Assembly (NCBI GenBank): GCA_034620365.1
Contig: JAQGEQ010000084.1
Span: forward strand, 372,001 to 436,000
Source of the DNA: Pegea sp. RAD2-039
Taxonomy: Eukaryota; Chordata; Thaliacea; Salpida; Salpidae
DNA: 64,000 bases
Direction of reading: 5' to 3'
Shown here: piece after piece, positions 38,952-51,096 of the stretch
How the letters are laid out: the number at the start of each line of letters is the position of its first letter
Numbering within the stretch: position 1 is the first letter of the stretch
Notes under the pieces: model-generated
Databases searched by the model: none
What the model saw: only the letters and a program-made list of their open reading frames with translations
What the model was told of the DNA's origin: nothing
Program-made: the position numbers and the translations under genes

Positions 38952-39358
38952 ATTTCACTTAAAAATTCAAACACATCTTCTTTACAACAGCTTGCTTCGT
39001 GGATACCAACTTGGGTTTCTTCCTCAAAGATCCTCCAGTGATCAGCTGTTGTTCTGTTTCCACTATAGTGGCTATGCTCCTCAACAAATATTATAACTAT
39101 TTATATCCTTTATATAGACATTTGTAAAACTTTTGATTTAGCTTCACATTTCATACTAGTAAAAACTTTTAGATAATTTAACATTATTTTTACTCTTATT
39201 TCTTAGGTTAAGCTTTTCTAAAAGTTATCCGAGAATAATCAGAAGAATTTCAGTTATCCAGCTTTCAATTCAGTTTCACACTTAATATTAGTTCCCTTAT
39301 ACATTTTAATATCAACTGTTATCATATTTTTTGGATTAAACAATTTATCAAAGATAGA
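38952..39358 (-). repeat. Left arm of a 407-bp long inverted repeat
   Basis: This arm is the reverse complement of 42245-42651 with about four substitutions and no gaps (roughly 99% identical). Spacer between the arms is 2,886 bases. The outer third, read on the minus strand, is an open frame with a coding look (DHWRIFEEETQVGIHEASCC followed by KEDVFEFLSEI) that continues a few codons past the arm into different stops in the two copies. No target-site duplication is evident outside the arms. Confidence 0.9.
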
Positions 39359-39586
39359 CAAAAAAGTCTTTAAAATTCTGTTTCAAGTTTTCTTGAGGGT
39401 CTTAGTGGGGATTCCCCAATGCAGCATTATTGACTCTCATCTCTTCAGTATTGATCTCAATGATGGTGACTCTATAATTCATTATTTCTAATAATTCTAG
39501 AAATTACGTTTTTGAATGAAACAAAAAGTATTGATTTTTTCATAAGTTTGTAAAAGTTAAGTGTCAAATTGAAGTCATCAAGTGTT

Positions 39587-39600
39587 GTTGCCATGGCAAC
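39587..39600. promoter_or_regulatory. Perfect palindromic X-box (RFX-type site)
   Basis: GTTGCCATGGCAAC is a full consensus X-box, the binding site of RFX transcription factors that control ciliary genes in animals. It lies 170 bases past the stop of the small minus-strand gene and 84 bases before a candidate signal-peptide exon at 39685 on the plus strand. Its target is unclear. Confidence 0.6.
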
Positions 39601-39684
39601 TATAAGCAGCACTTTTGAAATACTTTGAGGAAAGTCGATTTCTTACTTCTGTATTTATTTTTACATTTATAAGTTGCAATAAAC

Positions 39685-39794
39685 ATGGAAACTTTTTTTC
39701 TACTATTTGTAGCATTCAGGTAATAGTTTTTTTGTTAATCAATGATCAGTAATCATCTTATTTTAGATATTTCAATTTTGCTGGCTGTCTCCTT
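39685..39794 (+). CDS. Possible start of a small secreted protein gene (two tiny exons)
   Basis: An ATG at 39685 opens METFFLLFVAFR, signal-peptide-like, with a 5' splice site at 39720 (GTAATA). An acceptor (TTATTTTAG, AG at 39765-39766) continues the frame as YFNFAGCLL, followed by GTAAGC at 39795. It overlaps the last exon of the minus-strand gene, so it may be chance. No further exon was found. Confidence 0.2.
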
Positions 39795-40480
39795 GTAAGC
39801 GAGATCTTTTATTAGTCTTCTCACTTTGACTGCTTGAACTATCATCATCCAAATGACGTTTTTGTCCAGAAGGTTTCGGTCGAGTTTTGCTTTTTCTTTT
39901 CTTCTTACTTGCAATGCTACTAGAAGAACTTTGAGCACTCGAAGAAGCTATACTCTCAGCATCGTCAGCTTCAAGGTATCCGTAGTTGATTTGCTCACTG
40001 ATTAAAGTATGAATATGATTCGCTCGCTCATTTTTCTATTTTTGATCAATAAAAGTTTTCCGGTTATCTTTAAAACCTTTGTAAAATTTTATTTACCTCC
40101 AGCACTGAAGCAAAATCTTCTTCTTTGTTGTTATCATCAACAAGCACAAATTTATATTTTTTCATCTTAAAAACCAGTTATTAATTGATTTATTCTGAAT
40201 TATTTGATAAATTTTACCAATTCAGCAGCTTTTAATGCCTCGATGGTCGTTTTTCTGACATTATCCGTTAAAAAATGAATTTCTTCTATTTCTTTATTTG
40301 GAAAATCGTTAGGATACTGTTCTACCGTTGTATGGCAGAGTGTTCCCCTAAACCTCTTGAGCTAGTTATTTTTAAGTAACATTCACTTAATCAATATTAT
40401 TTAGTTAAGTTTATTTAAAATACAATTGAAACTACTGATGTTGGTTATTAAAAACACTAAAAATATCTCACCTTTTCCAT
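39772..40480 (-). CDS. Small lysine/serine-rich protein, four exons, unrecognised
   Basis: Exons by hand: 40480-40472, 40355-40218, 40165-40097, 40035-39772; 159 residues with consistent phases. Exon 1 is only three codons (MEK). The N-terminal 95 residues are predicted to be folded and partly helical (EEIHFLTDNVRKTTIEALKA, then KKYKFVLVDDNN). The C-terminal 60 are serine-rich with basic clusters (KKKRKSKTRPKP, NKRSRL) that look like nuclear localisation signals. I do not recognise the family. It sits between the arms of the long inverted repeat. The exon 2 acceptor (CTCAAG) is weak; a different exon 1 is possible. Confidence 0.6.
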
Positions 40481-42244
40481 TATTTTTTTATCAAAAATCT
40501 TTTTCTTCAAATTTCGAAATAAGCTGATAAATATAACTAGATATCAAGTAAAATATTTTAAAATCATTTATTTCGGGTAAAAGTACTTTTGGTCAAGGTG
40601 CTAGACTAAATCTAATTTCTTTTATTTTTTTTTGCTATCATTTATTTCGATACAATTTTGAATACTTAGTTCAGAGTATATTTCCAAATTGCTAAAAAGA
40701 AAGCAAAATTGTTTGGAATTTAATTTATCGGTTAGGATGCTATATTGTTTTAACTCAAATAATTTTTGTCATTTTTTTTATGTGAAATTGATATAATCAA
40801 AGTTTTTATGGTAAAATCCTTAAATTTTAATCAAATTACAGTGGTAAGAAGCACCTTTGACTTATAACCAATTTATTTAAGTTAAATTGTTTAATTTTCT
40901 TGTTTAACAATAAAGAATAACAAGATAAAAATGTTAACTCAGCTGTATTATAAGGACTGTAATATTTCTAAATAGATTATATCAAATGTAAAAATACTTA
41001 TAAAATAAGTTGGCTCTCAGAGAAATACCAGCATGTTGTAAAATAATTTCCCAGAGTTCTTCAGCTTTAGAAAACAATTAAATTTCATATTTCTTAATTC
41101 ATTTGGTAGAAATTTGTGAAGTTACCATTTTTCTCAAACTTGAGCTGCCTTTTGCTCATTTCTTATTAACTTCTTTGTGGACGAATTTTAGTAAAGTATC
41201 TTGTTTATAAAAACAGGCCAATAGATTAACAGACGACTGAAATCATATATTCAAACAGTGACTAGACAAAAGAAAAAATATTTTTCCACATTTTGCAAAA
41301 TATTCATCTTTCAAATTCTTGTTTACTTAAAACCAAGCTAATTATGACGTCACTAATAAATAAGTCTTGCTTCTTAAAATTTAAAAAATGCAAAAATTAT
41401 ATAATTAATTATAGATAATTAGATTATTTTAACGATAAAAGTCTCTAAAAACAAGATTGTTTATCGAGATTATATTGTTAATTGTACTTCATTTTCATAG
41501 AAGATATTATTTCAAGTATTTCAATTAAATGGTAACAGATACACACAGCTATTTGACAAAATATAATAAAAATTTATTGTCATTTGCTGTAATTAAAAAT
41601 CTTAAAGTTATATAAAAGTAAAAAAAAACTTTAAACAAAACTTGTAAGGATGAGTTAATGGGTTTGAAAAAATATTTTATTATTTTAACAGTGTAACATT
41701 TATGCAAATAAATTATTTATATAATATAAATATAATTCTATTAAATTTAAACTAAAGTTGAAGCCAAAAGATAGAACTTTTTCTTTCAAATATTTTATTC
41801 CGTTCAAAATAATATCATACTAAAATCTTTTATAACTGTAGTCGATAAATATCTTATTGGAATAAGATTTAATAAGTAATTATTATAATCACATAAGGTT
41901 ATTATTATACCAGTGTTAATTTAAAAGCAGAATTAGATTGTTACTTAAAGTACTACAAAAGTAAGCTTTTCTTATTAGAAAATAATGAACTAAGTTTAAT
42001 AAGCTGAAGATAAATTATTACGGATTTTCTAAGCAACTTTAAAAAAATTTTTGTTGCTAAATCACAATTTATAGAATTATTAGTTTCAAAAAATATATTT
42101 AGATTATCAAAAAACAGTAGTTGATGCATTTAATTCAGAATAACCTTTAATTTAACTTTTAATGAGATTAATGGTTTTACGGTTCTTATAAACCAATGAT
42201 TAGATTAAAAAGATTTTAAATTAGTTTTTGATATTGAACTTTAA
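40481..42244. other. AT-rich spacer inside the inverted-repeat interval
   Basis: No gene seen. It includes a TGACGTCA at about 41,345 and a dispersed-repeat copy at 42,010-42,240 that ends exactly where the right inverted arm begins. Confidence 0.55.
42010..42240 (+). repeat. Dispersed repeat, copy 2 (also at 24,520-24,788)
   Basis: Same-orientation match to 24,520-24,788 with an internal deletion of about 35 bases and scattered changes. Its end (TTGATATTGAACT) abuts the inner edge of the right inverted-repeat arm. Confidence 0.6.
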
Positions 42245-42651
42245 TCTACCTTTGATAAATTGTTTAATCCAAAAAATACGATAACAGTTGATATCAAAAT
42301 GTATAAGGGAACTAATATTAAGTGTGAAACTGAATTGAAAGCTGGATAACTGAAATTCTTCTGATTATTCTCGGATAACTTTTAGAAAAGCTTAACCTAA
42401 GAAATAAGAGTAAAAATAATGTTAAATTATCTAAAAGTTTTTACTAGTATGAAATGTGAAGCTAAATCAAAAGTTTTACAAATGTCTATATAAAGGATAT
42501 AAATAGTTATAATATTTGTTGAGGAGCATAGCCACTATAGTGGAGACAGAACAACAGCTGATCACTGGAGGATCTTTGAGGAAGAAACCCAAGTTGGTAT
42601 CCACGAAGCAAGCTGTTGTAAAGAAGATGTGTTTGAATTTTTAAGTGAAAT
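42245..42651 (+). repeat. Right arm of the 407-bp long inverted repeat
   Basis: Mirror of 38952-39358. Read on the plus strand, the outer third is the open, coding-like frame. Differences from the left arm include T/C in CTGTTTCC against CTGTCTCC and two A/G changes in the inner third. Confidence 0.9.
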
Positions 42652-43910
42652 AATCAACTCAAAGGTTCGACAAAACTACTGCTGAGAGAAATTGGTGGAT
42701 AGTTTAGTGGCTTATACCTCATTTTTGTCAACTTGGATAAAACTATTCCATAAAAACTCTATGTAACAAATGATTATCAAAAGAAAAACATTGAAAGTTA
42801 GGTGAGTACAATGTTAAAAGCAAATCAAAGGTACCTAGAGAATGATGAATGCAGAATAATTTTAAATCTTAGACGAAGAATCAGTTTGAGTTAAAAATTA
42901 ATACAAATTTTGATAAATAAAAGTTTTTAAGATTTTTTCACTGTACTTAATAAATATTCTAGTAAAATAAAAACTAAAATTGCTTTTAAGTGAAAAACTT
43001 ATTGCTCAAAAGTGTTACACGTTCTTAGTTCTTATAAAAATATCTTTAAACGTTTAATTATTAAACCTGTTAACTAGGTTAGAAAATCTAGCCATAAAGA
43101 GATATAAATTTTGTTTGAGGAGCTACTAACCAATAAAAAGTAAAAGTCATTTAGAATATAATAAACAGAATTATATAAACGAATTTTATTGTACGTAACT
43201 TTTGATGTTTATTCTTTGTATTTTGTCATCTGATTTTAACAGATACTTATGGGCAAATGCAAAAACTACCTTTTATACTATTGTATAAAATGTCCATTTT
43301 AGTATAAAATTTAACTTTCAGCGGCTGTCATCTCTTAATAACGTGTGGCTTATTTTCAATTTTATATTTCTGCTTTTTAGAATACGGCAGCGTTCATCTC
43401 TAACTTTTATTTTAGATGAATATAATGTTTTAATCACTTTTAAATAAACTTTTTAAATTTGTTTACTTAATAAAATTGGTTTATTTGTATCTCATCTTAA
43501 TATACTGATTTTCTTTCTTCAATTCAACTTAGCTTTAATAAATCAAATTCTTTTTTGTATAATAATTGAATAAAATTAATAATTAAATGGTTAAAAAGCT
43601 TTTTGAAATATTAAAACAGCTAAAAGTATTTTATAATACAAAATTTTATCTATTTGAATAAGTTTGTAAATGTTATAAGTATGAAACTTAATAATTCTTT
43701 TTTTTTATATAAAACTTTAATATTGAAAAAAAATTTTCAATTTATTTGTATGTAAGTCTTTTAATAGAGTCTTTTAAATAAAGCTTTTTATCAATTATTC
43801 AAACTAAAATCTTATTTTTTAGGTTATAAATCTTTATAAAATTTTAGGAAATTAGTTTACTAAGGATCTATAATTAAAGCTTTTATAAATAAAATTAAAT
43901 ATTTTGAATA
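42652..43910. other. AT-rich spacer upstream of NDC1
   Basis: No gene seen; the NDC1 promoter or leader acceptor should be here. The closest AG before the NDC1 ATG is TTAAAG at about 43,874-43,879, a weak acceptor. Confidence 0.5.
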
Positions 43911-46900
43911 ATGGAGCTGGTACATCATTGGCTGTATAAGCAGGTAATCTTATAAATTATTGTCATTTGTAATTATCTTTGGTTTAATTGTTAACAAACA
44001 GTATCTTCCCTTATAAACTAATGTTTCTATGTTTTCCTCTCTAATGTGTGTTGCTTTAAAAAGTGACATTAAACATCTTTTTTATTTCACTGCAAGTCGT
44101 ATTATGTTGTGCTATAAGAGCTTTATGGTTTGTCATCTGCAGTTATGTACTAAATACATTAAATAGTTTTTTTTTACATAATATAATAATATTTCAAAAT
44201 TATAAGCTAACTTAGTTTCAACACATCACAATAATGATTAATTAATATTTATAATTATCAACCTTTTTCTGATTTATATTTTTAACTTATAGAGCTTTAT
44301 AAAAATTAAAAAGTGATGTTTACTTAACTAAAGATTGATTGTTGTAAAAAATGATAAAATAAAAAGTAATTTTGTATCATAATTTGTAAAATATAAATAA
44401 TATTTTTTAAAGGAATTGAGAAGGAGAATTATGCATTCATGTATCTGGGTTTGGATCTCCTGTTTTCTATTCAGTTTTGTCTTCTTATTTTTCTGGATGT
44501 TTTCAATACAAAATCATATTTATATTTTACCAATACCAGGTATTCATGTTTAAATTATTTGCTTGTGGTCTCTTTTATTATGGCTTATATTTGTTATACC
44601 CATGCAAACAATTTTTATACCAATGGGGTTTTATTTTAGCTTCGCAATTATTTTTTAGATTACTTTATAGTTTTGTTATCACCAAAAACCTGGTTGGTTC
44701 AAGTTCTGATGACAAGTCTGCTAACTGCTTACATCAAACTTCATTTTGATACATTCAAAGGTAAACAATTCAGAATATTTTTCATAATATGTTAATCAAA
44801 AAAAAACTTCTAATATTTTTGAACAGTGCAAACAAAACTGAAGACAACCCTTTTTGAAGCTCTCATAAACATTTTTAAATTATCTAATCTATTTTATACT
44901 GCTGTAAATGGAATGGTAGGATCTATTTTTTTAATTTTGGCGACTCAGTTGATAGACAATGAATCTTTTTCTTTTGTATCTTCCTGCACGGATGGAGTTA
45001 ATAAAGAAAGGTCTTTAAGATCACAATAAAATATTTTTAATCATCAATTAATATTTTTAGCTGTCTCAATGAGCGCATTTTTATTTTGATACTTTTTGGG
45101 TTTTCTCTGGGTGTATTCTACTCTTTCAAACGGTTGGATGATTACAGTTACGTCTTACACTTCACTTGCTTGCAGGTCAGTTCTCTTCTAAAAGAAAGAA
45201 GTCCAATTTGTTGACCTTTTGTCAATTTTCAGTCTCCACAGATAAACTCAATTAAACATAAAGTTTATCAAAATCTTCTTTCAAGCATGAGACAAAGTTT
45301 CAATTTTTTAAAGTGGTTTCTAATCTCTTATTACATACTTGGAGAATATATCTTTTTCTACACGATTAATATGCTTGGTTTTAACCTTATCACGTGAGTA
45401 GCTCGATTGTAGCAACGACAAATTAATTTTTAAGGAGTTTTATTCCAGCTCCACCCGAGTTATCAGTGTCTTGTGTCCAGTCTCTACATTATCCATCACC
45501 TGGAAGTTGTTTATAGCTGGCTCTTTTCTCCTTCTGGGGAAACGATTGTCATGGCAACTGTTCAATACTTTTCTCGTCAAAGTAACTTCACATGAGGGTC
45601 ATCTTTACATCTTTTAAATCTACACTTTCAGAATTACCCATTTTTGTTGGACACCATTTTCGTCGATGACTGCCAGAAGCTACTAACTAGCAATCTAGGT
45701 GACGATCAGCCTCAACTTGTACAAGTAGGCATCCGTACCAACAACGAATTCTGTCATTTCCACAATTTTATCTGCAGCATATCGCGTTTCAAACCCTCAA
45801 TGATCTCGTTTGTTATTCTGCAGCAGCAAGATCCAAGATCTTTAATGTACCAGCTGATTCCAGTGTCAGAGATCGTAGTGTCAAATGGAATATTGTAGCT
45901 GATGAATGTTTATCTCGCATCACTTGTTTCAATGAACAAATCAAAAATTATTACTATGACGTCGTCAGTGAGTGACGTCATCACGCCTATTTTGTCACGT
46001 GACTCACAATCCTGTTGTTGTAGATGGAAGTTCGCGTAAAGAACCGAAACTAACAAAAAAGTCTCCACAAGAACCAGGTATATCTGACCTTCTTTATTTC
46101 TAATCTTCTCACAAACTCTTTTAAAGTGATTCAAACCTCCTCCTTGAGTCCTAATCTTCGACGAAGAGCTTTGAACCTATGTTCGAAGCAACAGGTTTGT
46201 ACGAAGAAGTGTTTCGATTCAATATTTCAACTTCTACTCGTCAGGACCATGTCATGTCCCCACTTATCAACGAACCTGCCCTCATCTATAGTCAAACCAA
46301 CAAACCAGTTCAATTCCCTCGCTTATGGACAGCCAACTCGATGGTCAGCATCGTCGCCCAGGATATCCATTTTTTCAAATCTTCTTCATTTTCAGAAATA
46401 CTCAGGAAGAGGACCTTATGTTGATCAAGTCTCGGAGATCAACCACTCAGTAAGATCGCTTGATGACGTCACTGACGCGAGATGCTCACTTCTATCACTT
46501 GTAGTTTAGGGAACAACAACAACAGCAGCAGATGACGAAGACACGAGCGCTTCACGAAGCTTCCTCACAGCTGATCAATCGTGTCTTTTCATCCATCAAA
46601 TCTTTTCATCTCATCTCTTTCTTCTTCACAAAAGTACTTCTTCCTCTTCTTCGCTTTGCACGCTTTATCGCGCACTGTTTCCACAGCAACCAGATCGATG
46701 TGCTGCAAATATCTTCTGCAACTTCCACATCATTCGTTTGTGTGTCCGCATCATCTCTTCATTGACCGCCAAGTCAGTGGACGAGGACACTTATGGTGTG
46801 GTCCAGTGTCGCTTGCATGAGGTGTTGGAGCGACTTCTCGATCTTCTAGTGGTTAGTGACGTAATAGCTTCTTTCTGATCTCTATCATCTCCATCCTACA

Positions 46901-47108
46901 TCAGGGATTGGAGCGTAATTGTAAGATGCCGATTAATACGTCATCAATCGCGGCAAGCTCGATGCTGCGGCGTCAAAACAGTCTCAAGATCGAGTGTATT
47001 AGCGCCATCTACCGGATCTCAAACGCTTTTCCATCTCAATTGACTTTGCTTCAAATAAGTGATGAAAATCGAAGAAAGTTGCAAAGTTTTGTGGATTTTA
47101 AGATCTAA
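43911..47108 (+). CDS. NDC1: Transmembrane nucleoporin NDC1 (about 15 exons)
   Basis: Exons traced: 43911-43943, 44413-44547, 44640-44760, 44827-45010, 45061-45175, 45233-45393, 45449-45581, 45632-45724, 45778-45967, 46024-46077, 46127-46194, then several short exons, and the last 46905-47108. The first half encodes about six hydrophobic membrane segments; the second half is cytosolic/nuclear. The C-terminus (EDTYGVVQCRLHEVLERLLD and then SQLTLLQISDENRRKLQSFV) and QFPRLWTANS match NDC1. It anchors nuclear pore complexes in the nuclear envelope and helps insert them. Exons 12-14 (46,245-46,860) are less certain because more than one frame is open. The 3' introns are short and some carry TGACGTCA (45973, 46463). 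The gene converges with TSNAXIP1, 152 bases away. Confidence 0.85.
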
Positions 47109-47260
47109 AACGTAGTTTAGAAGAAATTCCACCAACTTTCAAATGATATATTTTGTACTTTTACCGTTTATCTGTTGATTAAAGCAATTAAAAGACATTT
47201 TTTGTGAATTTTTGTTTAATTTTCTGAGAAATGTGAAGAATTATCAGTAAGATGCGATCT

Positions 47261-50200
47261 TCAGTATCTTTTTCCTTGTCGATATATTCCACTTTTCGCC
47301 ATTTTCTGAAGTAACATCGAAGCATCTAGAGGTTCTATATCATCCAGTTGATCAGAAGAACATTTGAAACAAAGTCTCAGATGTTGAATCATCTGACCAT
47401 GTTTAATTTCAGGATCAACCACCATAAAAGCCTCCCTCAGCCTCATCATCCCGATCTGAAAACGATCATCAGATTGTGAGTCGTTGAACCAATTTGTCAC
47501 CTGTTCAGCTCCTTGCAGTTGTTCCCCTACATCCTTCACATACTCTGCAATCTCTTCATTCTCTTGATTCCTCAACTTGGTGAGCAGAGGGCCGGTGTGT
47601 CCTTCTTCATCTTCCGTGAAGAGATCCTAGAAGCAAGCAGTTATCATCGATCATTTGATGATAAACCCACCAACAGACCATGTACTTGAGAACTGCTGAC
47701 TCTTTCGTCTCGTTCAGTTCTTCCAAACAAGCTTGCAGAAGTTCTTCTAACTTTTCTTCACTTTTCAAAGGATAAGCCAATCCCAGCGCTGAATGAAAGT
47801 CTGCTGGTGAAATGATGCCTAAAAAAGTCCTCAATTTATTTGGCGCTAGCAGAAAGCAGATCAAAGAAACCTGTATTTTCTGGGTCGGTGTTTTGTAGCG
47901 AAATAATTAGGTTTTTGATTACTTCCATATGATGATAGTAAAATTCTTCATTTGCTGTTGAGATTTATTTGATAAATTTGATGATTAATCACACAAGTAG
48001 TAACCTTCGTTGTTCAACACATCTCTCAAATACTTCACATTATCTTCATCCTGATATTTCTCTAAAGCATCTTGCATAGAGTAAGCCCATTCAGAAACCA
48101 AATCTCTGATCCCATTAAAACGTTTCTGATAAATGATTTCAGTGTTTTATATTTCACAATCTCTCAATGTGACTGTTTTGAGACGTCACTGGGCTGTGTC
48201 ACTTGTGGGACAACGTGTCTAAAGAGTACATTTAAGGAAGATTGACAAACCATGAAGAAGTCATATAAAAACTCGGCCATCAACTGCTTGCGGCCAATTT
48301 CTCCATCACTTTGAGCTTTGGCTGCCCAAATATCCTTCATTAGATTCGATAATTCACTTTTTGGCATTTTTCGATCTCTAACAATTCCATCAAACCTCAA
48401 GTACCTGTAATAAGCAGTTGAATTACTGGCGTCGAAAACATTGATTTTTAGTTTTAAACACCTTTACCTCAAGTACCCTTATATCTAGCTCCTCGACATT
48501 TTTCTTAACTTGCTAACATCTTTGCTATTGTTGTTTTTGTTTTTGCTATTGTTGTTTTTGCTATTGTTGTTTATACGACTTTTTGAACTTTTAAACTTCA
48601 GTTTAGATTTAAAAATTTGAGTGAAAACAGAAAGACTCGATTTATTGAAACTATTTTGTTTCAATTTCATTTATTCAACAGAAATCTGTTCATCTCAAAA
48701 ATACATGAAAAAGGAATTATTTAAAATGAGCTTCTTTCAAAATCTGAATTTTATGATAGAAATTTGTTCTAATCTTTCATAACTCTTCCTCATCTACATC
48801 AGCAAACTTTTTTTCATCCTCAGCTAAATCTTCAACTATCTTACTGTCCAAAGAAATCAATGTCTTTAACCACATCAGTAGCCTACAAACTCACTTAGGA
48901 ATATCTTCAGTAACACCTTTTCCATCAAATACTCCAGCACTTCCACCTCTTCTAAATTCCTCCATCAGCATCTCTAAGATCTTTTTACTACTTTTACCTT
49001 TTATCATCTCATCCCAATCATCCGGTTCCACTGTCACAAAAGTCTTTAGACATCTTTTAAGATCTAAAATAAAATGATATTTACCCGTGAGTGAATCGCA
49101 GCACAGATCCCAAGAAGGTCTCGGAGTTGCACTCCGTTTCAACAGACTTAACTCCGTATAAAACTCATCTCTTTGTTCTATGACCTGCAAGAAGACTCAG
49201 TTACTCCAAAAGACTCGATTAGTGATGAGACAAACTTCTGCATGTGCCTCTAATAGAGCTTGATGTTCTTGTTGTAGAATATCAAATTGATCTTTTAAAT
49301 TACTCATATCGCCAACTAAATTTTCACGATCTGTCTTCAAGATGTCATACTCTCTTCTTGGAATCACATCATTGTAATCTGCTTTTATTACATTAAGCTC
49401 TTTGGAGCAGGTCGTGAGGTCCGCCCGAGCCGCCTATAAAAGTTGAAACAGACAATTTTCCATAAAACTTTTAATGTTCAATCACTTTCAGAGCAATTTT
49501 CAGTGTAACAACATCTTCTTGTGCATCTTTATCTGCCTCTATTGTAATTTTTTTTAAGTCTTCTTCTTGAATCTTCAACTCATTGATGTCTGCGAGTAGC
49601 ATCTTTCTCATGGAGTGCTCATTACGATACCTAGAGATATAAATTTCAGATTTCTCACTCAAAACTGCTTAAATCCAAAGATCAAATCTTACCTGTTATA
49701 TTCTTCTGCAAGTTCTTCTTGTAGACGAGTGATTTGTGCATTTAGTGAGATTTCATTTTCTTCATGTCTTGAAATGGTTTTCATTAGCTCGATTTTTTCT
49801 CGTAACAGTTCTTTGATTTCATCTTGCTCCTTCAAGTCGAATTGTTACACCAAAAAGAAGAAATTAAAAAATGCTTACTGCTTCTCTAATTGCTTCAATT
49901 TTTTGTTCACATTTCTCAGACACAATCACTAACATCGACTTTAGAGGCTCTACTTCCCGAGCCTTTTCACGGAGATGACTAAGATTTCGTTCATATTCAT
50001 TTTTTATCTAAAATAAAATGATTTGAAAAATATATTCAAGATACATTTAAGCTACCTTTGAAAGTAATGGTTTGTAAGTCTTGAAATCCTCTATTAAATA
50101 CTCGAAGACTTCTCTGTAAGCTTGAAGCCTAAGATCTAAAGATTCCTTCTCATCAGATGCTCGAAGCAAGTAAAGCTCTTTTTCAGCATAAGCTTCTAAT

Positions 50201-50584
50201 GCAGTCAAAAACTTGGGTTTTGTTGCTTTCTGGTTACAAATATTTGATTGTAAACTGTAAGAATAATAATCAATTTCAGAAATTTACAAACCTTAGTTAA
50301 CTTTTGGTGGGGGTAAAGAGATTTGCAAAGTTTTTTGCTTGCATATGCAGGCCAAGTCTCAATAGTTCCTGAATAAGTGTCTCTTCCAGGTTTTAAACTT
50401 GATTTTGAAGGTAAATAATGCTAAAAAGTTAATTAGAGAGTTATTAAGAAATATTTATAAACAAAATATTATTGTTTAAAACATTACTTACTCTTGAACC
50501 AGATACATTATAAAAATTAGTCTCTTCCTGAGACACTAAAGCCAGTGAGCTATTAATTGGAGGTAATTTTTCTGCTGATGACAT
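47261..50584 (-). CDS. TSNAXIP1: Translin-associated factor X-interacting protein 1 homologue, multi-exon
   Basis: Exon 1 (50584-50492) reads MSSAEKLPPINSSLALVSQE; the next carries YSGTIETWPAYASKKL. The middle exons are coiled coil (about 49,200-50,280). Exons at 49,190-48,890 encode IEQRDEFYTELSLLKRSATP and the segment ending EDIPK, which joins YLRFDGIVRDRK at 48,410, exactly as the human protein joins to FLRFDG. The C-terminal exons have ISPADFHSALGLAYPLKSEE and TEDEEGHTGPLLTKL and stop at 47261. The human protein binds translin-associated factor X; the family is mainly expressed in testis and ciliated cells, and its biochemical role is poorly known. Introns are mostly short (about 45-60 bp). 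One larger intron (48,410-48,890) contains a microsatellite and an open acidic stretch. A 3' splice acceptor (TTTTGTAG) lies about 30 bases before the ATG. CFAP141 ends 165 bases upstream on the same strand. Confidence 0.88.
48521..48572. repeat. Imperfect microsatellite in a TSNAXIP1 intron
   Basis: Three copies of TTTGCTATTGTTGTT-like units with T-rich links. On the minus strand it produces an Asn/Lys/Ser-rich open frame that is low-complexity and should not be called a gene. Confidence 0.75.
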
Positions 50585-50748
50585 TTATTTAGTTACATAT
50601 AGAACATCATATCTACAAAACAACACAAAAAACTTTTGCAGTTTTATACTTTTATTAATTATCTGAGAAAATCTCAATTAAAACTTATATTTTTTAAATC
50701 CTAAAAAGTTTATATTAAACTTCTTTAACATTTTTCTTTGTAATTGTT

Positions 50749-51096
50749 TTATCGTTTTACATATAATGCTTTTCCTTGAGCTTTTAATTCATCAACAAAA
50801 ATATTATGTTCAGCATTTAGCTTGTAATAAAGAGCAGCTCTGCGAACTTGCACCAAGGCTTTATTAGCTTCTTTTAATTCATTTTCCACAACCTTGTTAA
50901 TTATCCGAGTTTGTTTCCTAAAATTACTATCATCTAATGTTGACAACCATTGTGAATGAGCAATTACAAATTTTTCTTCATGATTATTTGTTATTTTATC
51001 ATTTTCAAGAGCTACACGCTCTCTTTTTTCTACTTCAGATTTTACAAAGTCCAATAAGCGTGTATCTTTGATTGAAGGGTTGCAGAAACTATTCAT
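50749..51096 (-). CDS. CFAP141: Cilia- and flagella-associated protein 141
   Basis: A 115-residue single-exon protein whose C-terminal half, KALVQVRRAALYYKLNAEHN followed by DELKAQGKALYVKR, matches CFAP141 (human C1orf189, about 100 residues). The rest is helical and charged, with an SQWLSTLDD segment aligning to the family's central tryptophan region. CFAP141 is a microtubule inner protein of ciliary doublets. The acceptor TTTGTCAG lies 16 bases before the ATG. TSNAXIP1, another cilium/sperm-type gene, follows 165 bases downstream on the same strand, so the pair could be co-transcribed. Confidence 0.85.
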   Translation of the reverse strand: MNSFCNPSIKDTRLLDFVKSEVEKRERVALENDKITNNHEEKFVIAHSQWLSTLDDSNFRKQTRIINKVVENELKEANKALVQVRRAALYYKLNAEHNIFVDELKAQGKALYVKR

